From Silurus meridionalis (lineage: Eukaryota > Chordata > Actinopteri > Siluriformes > Siluridae): a stretch of 64,000 nucleotides of DNA. Position numbers and translations under genes: made by a program. Below, in pieces: positions 58,101-64,000 of the stretch. Each line of letters starts with the position of its first letter. Within the stretch, counting starts at the first letter, position 1. The DNA is taken from the NCBI RefSeq assembly GCF_014805685.1, contig NC_060886.1, positions 25,468,108-25,532,107 of the forward strand, read 5' to 3'. The notes under the pieces were generated by a model. It saw nothing but the letters and a program-made list of their open reading frames with translations. It made no database searches and was not told where the DNA came from.

Positions 58101-61100
58101 AATGCTCTCATTGATGCAGCCCATGCAGAAGCTCTTGAAAAAGTCATGGCTCAAGCAGCTCCTGCCATAGTTGTTACAGAAGTTACTGCAGAAGTTCCAG
58201 ACAGTGCAGCCTGTACAGGGGTTGCTCCTGGAGTTACAGCTGAACCAGCAGCTGCCGCCGCTGCCACTGCTGCCAGAACTGTGTCTGCAACTGCTGCAGC
58301 CATTCCTCAGCAAACTGCTGAATCCATTACTGCACCTTTTCCAAGTGAAACTGTTTTAGAGGTCTGTCCAGCTGCAGTGGAAACCACACCTATCAATGAG
58401 GTTGCGGTTGCTCAACCTGCTATGGAAGCTGGAGCAGCAGTTCAAGAGGTCACAGCCGAAGCTGAAGTAGAAACTTCACCAAGTACTCAAGCTGCCTTCG
58501 TAGCTGGAATTGAACCTGTTGCAGAATCTGACACTCCTTCCACAGCTAAAGCTAAATACATTGCAGAATCAACCACAGAAGAACCACAGAATGCTCTCAT
58601 TGATGCAGCCCACACAGAAGCTCTTGAAAAAGTCATGGCTCAAGCAGCTCCTGCCAAAGTTGTTACAGAAGTTACTGCAGAAGTTCCAGATGGAGCAGCC
58701 TGTACAGGGGTTGCTGCTGGAGTTACAGCTGAACCAGGAACTGCAGGTGTAGCTGCCCCTACAGAGGTTGCCCCGGTATTTACACCTAAAGTAAACCCTG
58801 CTACAGCTGCCTCAGAAGCTACCCCAGAAGTTAAGAATGAAACAATCACCAATGAATTTGCCTTAGAATCTAAAATTGAAGCAGCCCACACAGACGTTGT
58901 CCCTGTAGATATAGCAGAAATGAGCCCAACAAAAGTTATCCCAGAAGTTAAGATTGAAGCAGCCCCTATTGGCATTGCCCCAGAAGTGGCAGCTGAAGCA
59001 GGCTCCACTGACATTGCCCAAGAGGTTACAGCTGAAGCAACCCACACAAAAATTGCAGCTGAAGCTGCACCTTCTGTAGAATCTGAAGCTTCATCTGTTC
59101 CAGAATCTGTTATCGAGACTGTCATGGAAGCTGCTGCTGAAGCAATAACCAAAGCCATTGCAGAAACAATCCCTGTCGAAGCTGTTGCTGAAGTAGTGGA
59201 AGCAATTGCTGAAACTGTAGCTGAAGTTGTTGCAGAAGCTTCAGTAGAAGATGCCCCTATAGTTATCAGTGAAGATGCCCTTGGAGAAAAGCTGGATGAC
59301 ATTGCCAATGTGATCACAGATCCAGCAGAAACTCCTGTCACAGTGGATGCGCCTGAGGGTAGTCACCACCATCACCTCCTTTTTTGACTGATTCTCAATA
59401 TTCATAATGAATAAATAGTTTTTTTTTCTTTTTTTAAGTCACTGCTACACAGCATAATTAGATCACATTACATAAAAAACATTCTTGTTTTTTGCCTGGT
59501 GTTTGCCTCACTACAATGTTACATTCAGTCTTAGGGTACAAAGCATGAATTTTCATTGCATTTATGTTTTATCACTGCACTTCAAAAGACAGTCCTGTCA
59601 TCTTACCAAGTGGAAATAACTTGAATATAATCACATTTAGCTAGTATTTTCATTTCCAATATTGCTTCAAATAGTCTTTTTCGAAAAGATAATAAGTATA
59701 TATTTCTAGAAAGAAGCAAAATTATTTGTCATTAGAGTAAAAAAACAAAAAGCTTAATACTGTCCAGAAAGTGGTTTAATGAGCTAATATTTGGTTTATT
59801 TTACTGGTATAATAAGTAATATTAGACTTTTGTCTATTTTTAAAATATTTTGATAAGATTACTTTTTTGCAGCATGACCTGCATTTATTTGTTTAAATGA
59901 CAAATGACACTCTTTAACGTTCTTTTTTTTTTTTTTTCTTCCTTGTTACTTATGCACATATGCATTTTATTTTCTATATAAAAGCATGCTCCCTATTAAA
60001 TATTAACATTTTAAAATAAGTATTCATTAAAATAATGCAAAAAGCAAAGAAAAATATGGACAAAAAGGCACAAAGCAATCTTCAGTTCTTAAAGTTTTAT
60101 GCTATTTGAATAGTCCTTAAGTCTTCACTAAGATTATTTTGAGAGTCACAGGCATGGCCATTTATCATATACAAACCCGATTCCAAAAAAAGTTGGGACA
60201 CTGTACAAATTGTTAATATTAACAGAATGCATTGATGTGGAAGTTTGAAATTGACATATCAAATGTTTAAACTGAGAAAATGTATAATTTTAACGGAAAA
60301 ATAAGTTGGTTTTAAATTTAATGGCATCAACACATCTAAAAAAAAGTTGGGACAAGGACATGTTTACCACAGTGTGGCATCCCCTCTTCTTTTTATAACA
60401 GTCTGCAAACGTCTGGGACTGAGGAGACAAGTTGCTCAAGTTTAGGAATAGGAATGTTGTCCCATTGTTGTCTAATACAGGCTTCTAGTTGCTCAACTGT
60501 CTTAGGTCTTCTTTGTCGCATCTTCCTCTTTATGATGCGCCATTTCAGTACCCGGATCCTTCTTCTACACAGCCATGATGTTGTAATTGATGCAGTATGT
60601 GGTCTGGCATTGTCATATTGGAAAATGCAAGGTCTTCCCTGAAAGAGACAACGTCTGGATGGGAGCATATGTTGTTCTAGAACTTGGATTTACCTTTCAG
60701 CATTGATGGTGCCTTTCCAGATGTGTAAGCTGCATGCACACATGCACTCATGAAACCCCATACTATCAGAGATGCAGGCTTCTGAACTGAGTGCTGATAA
60801 CAACTTGGGTTGTCCTTCTCCTCTTTAGTCCAGATGACATGGCGTCCCAGTTTTCCAAAAAGAACTACAAATTTTGATTCGTCTGACCACAGAACAGTTT
60901 TCCAGTTTGTGGAAAACTCAGTCCATTTAAAATGAGCCTTGGCCAAGAGAAAACGCCTGCACTTCTGGATCATGTTTAGATATGACTTCTTTTTTGACCT
61001 ATAGAGTTTTAGCTGGCAACGGCGAATGGCACGGTGGATTGTGTTCACCGACGATGTTTTCTGGATGTATTCCTGAGCCCCTGTTGTAATTTTACATTAC

Positions 61101-63123
61101 CGTAGCATTCCTGTATGTGATGCAGTGCCGTCTAAGGGCCCGAAGATCACGGGCCTCCAGTATGGTTTTCCGGCCTTGACCCTTACGCACAGAGATTGTT
61201 CCAGATTCTCTGAATCTTTGGATGATATTATGCACTGTAGATGATGATAACTTCAAACTCTTTGCAATTTTTCTCTGAGAAACTCCTTTCTGATATTGAT
61301 CCACTATTTTTTGCCACAGCATTGGGGGAATTGATGATCCTCTGCACATCTTGACTTCTGAGAGACACTGCCACCCTTAAAGGCTCTTTTTATTCCCAAT
61401 CATGTTGCCAATTGACCTAATAAGTTGCAAATTGGTCCTCCAGCTGTTCCTTATATGTACATTTAACTTTTTCGGCCTCTTCATGCTACCTGTCCCAACT
61501 TTTTTGGAATGTGTAGCTCTCATAAAATCCTAAATGAGGCAATATTTGGCATGACATTTCAAAATGTCTCACTTTCAACATTTGATATGTTATCTATATT
61601 CTATTGTGAATAAAATATAAGTTTATGAGATTTGTAAATTATTGCATTTCTTTTTTTATTCGCAATTTGTACAGTGTCCCAACTTTTTTGGAATCAGGTT
61701 TGTATATTAGATAAACAGTAAGCATATTCAGATAATGTTCTGTTTGCAAGAATATGTGATAATTGTTATGCTGATAATTGTCTTTTTTTTCTTTAAGCTG
61801 GTTTGGACCCTATTCAGAAACTTTTTTTGGATTCCATTCGCAGCTATTCCGCAAAGAGCATGTAAGTGTGTCTCATTCTGATGATGGTGTGTCCAAATAA
61901 TCTATTTCCATAGTATTCATACTATTAACTCTAACTATTTAACTCATTATCACAATTTGTGAATTTATTAAAGGGAGTTGATAGCTTAGTGCAGAGGTGT
62001 CAAAATCTAATTGTGCCAAACTTAAAAACTGGGATGGTCACGGGCCAAACTCAATATTTATTGAAAGATTGACTGCAATTGTGCATGTTTTACCTTCTCT
62101 CCAGATATGTATTGTTGAACCTTTTTATATGGAAACAAACTTTAGTTTTGCGTAAACATTAAATCTGGAACAACCAAAGCATAATATTATAAACACATGA
62201 GAAATTACATTCACAGTCAATGCCTTGAAATAGAAATAGTCTTTCTCTTTTTAGATGCAAGTGCATCAGGTCTGGGTTTAGGCTCTGAGCTGAGGAAATC
62301 CTCAGGATTGAGTGAAGATGTTCATCAGTGAGACTCCTAAATGGTGTTTTGTTCATCTTCATCAAAGAGAACAGTTTCTCACATAGATATGTGCTGCCGA
62401 ACATAGAGAGCATTTGAGCAGCTTGGGCACGGAGTTGTTTCAGTGTGTCGGGGAGGAAACATGGAAACTGTGCAGCACACACAGAGTCGTACTTTGACTT
62501 AGCGTGTACTGGAGTTCAATCAGCTCCATTTGGAGGTTGGTTGGTGCACTTTACACGTCAACCACAAATGGATTACTGAGCAGTTCAAATCTGCATTTCC
62601 CGGTTTCAAAGTCTGTAAATCGCTGGGTAAACTTCAGTGTTTTTCAGTGGTCTCGACTGACGCGCCAACGCACTAAGAAAGCATTCTGGGATATATAGTA
62701 TTAGCGGTGTATGTGCTATATACTGGCAGGCTAGCTCTAATACACATTTAATATAATCTTGCAGGCCAAATCTAAATCTGGCCCGCGGGCCTGAGTTTGA
62801 CACCCCTGGTTTAGTGGATAAGGCATTGGTCTTTGGATCTGAAGGACATGAGTTCAAATACAAGCTATGCAAAGATGCCACTTCTGGGCCCCTCAACAAG
62901 GCTCTTAACCCAAAAGCTGCTCATTTGTTTGAGTGAGATAAATGCAAGCTGCTATGGATGAGGGATTTTTTAATCTGTGTGTAAAACTGCATGATCAGGG
63001 AAATTGGTGGTCCAGTTGATGCAGGTCCGGAATACCACAAGGCTCTGCAAGAGGAAATCAGCAAACTACGAAGATTATATGGTGGTGGAGACCTAGACTC
63101 ATTCCCAGAGTTTAATTTCCCAG
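55132..63123 (+). CDS. atp5pf-like: NDUFV3-like N-terminus joined to an ATP synthase coupling factor 6 domain (3' partial, 5 exons)
   Basis: Exons: 55132-55176, 56148-56247, 57670-59358, 61798-61861, 62999-63123. All are GT-AG and phases join. Exons 1-2 encode a basic, amphipathic mitochondrial-type leader (MAASLLMFGRLGSRK, then VLQADSLSVLQKARAVAF and a Lys-rich end). From memory this aligns with human NDUFV3 exons 1-2, and the locus is the NDUFV3 position. Exons 4-5 encode coupling factor F6 of the ATP synthase peripheral stalk: LDPIQKLFLDSIRSYSAKS, GGPVDAGPEYHKALQEE, YGGGDLDSFPEFNFP. Exon 3 (563 codons) is symmetric, so skipping it leaves ~111 codons, about the length of an F6 precursor. 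The frame stays open into an expected last exon (an F6-type P-K tail) that I cannot find before 64000. Alternatives: a teleost F6 paralogue with a gained cassette exon, or two overlapping transcripts. Confidence 0.8.
56560..56720 (+). mobile_element. Tc1-like remnant
   Basis: gtgctcaggggcattgtcatgttagaacagg and tatacagttgtgtgcttcca parallel 13014-13050 in the element at 12665. Intron 2 of the F6-like gene. Confidence 0.55.
57186..57355 (+). repeat. Dispersed otophysan-type repeat, 5' part
   Basis: ttcaattccatttaattcac, tagtgcatttaacagtggat, cagagcatatttacagaagt and tttatccctaatgagcaaac: the head of the repeat whose later part is seen at 4640 and 27205. Confidence 0.6.
57670..59358 (+). CDS. 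atp5pf-like: 1689-nt symmetric cassette exon, Ala/Val/Glu/Thr-rich, internally duplicated
   Basis: Begins after ttttttgtcacag and starts KSTSKTYFDIDKLIEHKSY. The rest is low-complexity A/V/E/T/P sequence. Two ~164-codon tandem units (57755-58246 and 58247-58738) are near-identical (ETTPIN, VAVxQPAMEAGAAV, EEPQNALIDAAH, EALEKVMAQAAPA in both). A third part has short degenerate units such as IEAAPIGIAPEV and VTAEATHTKIA. Length is divisible by three, phase 1 at both ends. The donor gtagtc is weak. If it is ignored the frame stops at TGA 59385-59387 with AATAAA at 59410. Mammalian NDUFV3 also has a long, optional, low-complexity third exon, which makes this a structural parallel. Confidence 0.8.
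57755..58246 (+). repeat. Tandem repeat unit A (~492 nt) within exon 3
   Basis: First copy; anchors such as aactgtgtctgcaactgctg at 57785 recur 492 bases later at 58277. Confidence 0.9.
58247..58738 (+). repeat. Tandem repeat unit B (~492 nt) within exon 3
   Basis: Second copy, mostly substitution differences from unit A plus small in-frame indels (AAVPVAG against AAFVAG). The reading frame is kept. Confidence 0.9.
59410..59415 (+). terminator. Candidate intronic polyadenylation signal
   Basis: AATAAA 22 bases after the TGA that ends the read-through frame of exon 3, followed by a T-rich stretch. It would allow a transcript ending in exon 3 without the F6 domain. Confidence 0.4.
60172..61702 (-). 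mobile_element. Nearly full-length Tc1 transposon with a broken transposase
   Basis: Inverse ends caaacccgattccaaaaaaagttgggaca... and ...tgtcccaacttttttggaatcaggtttg, flanked by TA on both sides. On the - strand: paired-like DNA-binding region at 61349-61092 (VSQRKIAKSLKLSSSTVHNI), catalytic core first Asp in VLWSDESKF (frame 61048-60677), second Asp in QYDNARPHTA (60668-60393). The frame is split by stops and indels. A deletion near 60541 joins RIRVLKW directly to RIIKRK, removing the segment that normally carries the third catalytic Glu. It lies in intron 3 of the F6-like gene, antisense to it. Confidence 0.92.
61798..61861 (+). CDS. atp5pf-like: F6 domain exon 4
   Basis: Acceptor tttttttctttaag. 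Encodes (A)GLDPIQKLFLDSIRSYSAKS and half of a Met codon; donor gtaagt. LDPIQKLF.D.IR.Y is the hallmark start of mature F6. Confidence 0.9.
61977..62935 (+). mobile_element. tRNA-type SINE split by a hAT insertion
   Basis: SINE head gttgatagcttagtg (61977-61991) continues after the hAT as gataaggcattggtctttgg, gacatgagttcaaat (B-box-like) and cccctcaacaaggctcttaaccc (to about 62935). Intron 4 of the F6-like gene. Confidence 0.65.
61992..62808 (-). mobile_element. hAT element with C-terminal transposase remnant
   Basis: cagaggtgtcaaaatctaat at the left and gagtttgacacccctg at the right are inverse hAT ends. Flanks gcttagtg (61984-61991) and gtttagtg (62809-62816) match at 7 of 8, a hAT-size target duplication. 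On the - strand, 62482-62159 keeps the hAT dimerisation region (AQMLSMFGSTYLCEKLFSLM, then LTDEHLHSILRI). The rest of the transposase is gone. Confidence 0.85.
62999..63123 (+). CDS. atp5pf-like: F6 domain exon 5
   Basis: Acceptor ctgcatgatcag. Encodes EIGGPVDAGPEYHKALQEEI, then SKLRRLYGGGDLDSFPEFNF and P, leaving in phase 1 through gtgggt. In known F6 proteins the next residues are a short P-K-rich tail. Confidence 0.9.
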
Positions 63124-64000
63124 GTGGGTCAGTGATTTATTAAAGTATTACCCTTTACTAAGCTTTATTGTGTTTGTGTTTATCATACACAAATGGATGC
63201 ACTCAAAAAATACAATTTTGAGTAAATAAATTCTGTTATTGCTTCTATGAATAGTGTTCAGTTTCAGTATTACTGAGGTAGACCTTATTCTGTGTGAACC
63301 TTACATAAGATTTACCTTCAATAGCCCCAAGCTACTTGCTCATCCCAGTCACAAAGCATTTATGAAAACGATGTTCTTGCTTGAATGAGCTCATACAGTC
63401 TAATCAACCATGCGAGTTAACGAATGAGCAAAAGCTACATGATTCAGCACAAGCAACGCTAGTAAACATATCAGAACTTGCGCAATAGTATAACGTATGA
63501 AATTATAACTACATCTTTTTTCATTCTCTACATACAACATTGATATTTTCTCTGTGAAAATTCTTTGTATATGTGATGTCTGTGTTTTTCTTAAACAAAG
63601 CTTGGGACTTCACCAATGAATTCCAAAGGCAGACATGAGACACCTTATAGACACATGACACAGCCATTTTATTGACCTTGTAAAAAGTTAAATCTCCACA
63701 TAAGGTGGTTACTGAAAAAATATTAGCCAAAAAATACAGCATGCCAAAAAGAAGGGATACCTTTGGCATGCTACATGTATAAAAGTTTTTCACTTGAGCT
63801 TAAACACATAAATAACCTTTCTTGTACTTGAGTGTCGATGCTATTTTTGTTCAATTATATTGATGGATCAATAAAGACCTCTCTAACTACAAAACAACTC
63901 CATAATTTTACAAACTCAAAAACACTATGTTTGGTTTGTTTTAGTTTAATTTTAAATAACAAAGATATAGAGTAGTAATGTTTTGATAGTTGATCTGTAG
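63124..64000 (+). other. Sequence after F6 exon 5, no gene seen
   Basis: I looked for a last F6 exon (a short frame starting in phase 1 with a P-K motif) and found no convincing one. No recognisable repeat either. Confidence 0.5.

Noticed and set aside
58640..59341. 233-codon open frame on the - strand under exon 3 of the F6-like gene
   Set aside because: A shadow frame produced by the GCT/GCA/GAA-rich codon pattern of the + strand exon; the + strand has splice sites and flanking exons.
63325..63364. Possible last F6 exon after caatag at 63330
   Set aside because: It would join in phase and stop quickly, but the peptide (PSYLLIPVTKHL) does not resemble the P-K-rich F6 tail and the pyrimidine tract is poor.

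Overview
This is a gene-containing window of a teleost fish nuclear genome, probably an otophysan and possibly a catfish. The grounds are spliced vertebrate genes with teleost-like protein sequence, AT-rich introns full of Tc1/mariner and hAT remnants, tRNA-type SINEs and dinucleotide microsatellites, and a dispersed repeat I associate with otophysan genomes. The species call is inference. There are no prokaryotic features.

Layout. (1) Bases 1-192 hold the 3' end of an SLC37A-family sugar-phosphate antiporter (probably slc37a1), with a putative 3'UTR to about 1.8 kb. (2) Bases 6888-42735 hold a complete PDE9A (cGMP phosphodiesterase 9A) gene on the + strand: 18 coding exons (1530 nt, 509 aa) plus a non-coding last exon. 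All splice phases join. (3) Bases 43872-53668 hold a complete WDR4 gene on the - strand: 11 exons (1230 nt, 409 aa), the partner subunit of the METTL1 tRNA m7G46 methyltransferase. (4) From 55132 to beyond 63123, on the + strand and head-to-head with WDR4, lies a mitochondrial-protein gene. Its first two exons resemble NDUFV3, the gene expected here from human 21q22.3 synteny. Its exons 4-5 encode ATP synthase coupling factor 6 (ATP5PF/F6). Between them is a 1689-nt phase-symmetric exon rich in Ala, Val, Glu and Thr with a ~492-nt internal tandem duplication. The last exon appears to lie outside the window.

The order SLC37A1 - PDE9A - WDR4 - (NDUFV3 position) matches human 21q22.3, which supports the assignments. 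The genes do not form a pathway. WDR4 and the F6-like gene share a ~1.46 kb divergent upstream region.

Most remaining DNA is intronic repeat. It includes two near-identical Tc1 mini-elements, three copies of a terminal-inverted-repeat element beginning CCGGACTATAAGC, two pogo/Tigger-like elements, several hAT elements (two with 8-bp target duplications that I can read), LINE fragments, and one almost full-length Tc1 transposon whose transposase has lost its third catalytic residue.

The points most worth a second look are the NDUFV3/F6 composite gene with its duplicated cassette exon, a degenerate tandem duplicate of PDE9A exon 9 with intact splice sites, and CA/GT repeats placed right at PDE9A splice sites. 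Coordinates come from reading splice consensus and phase by eye; no alignment was run.
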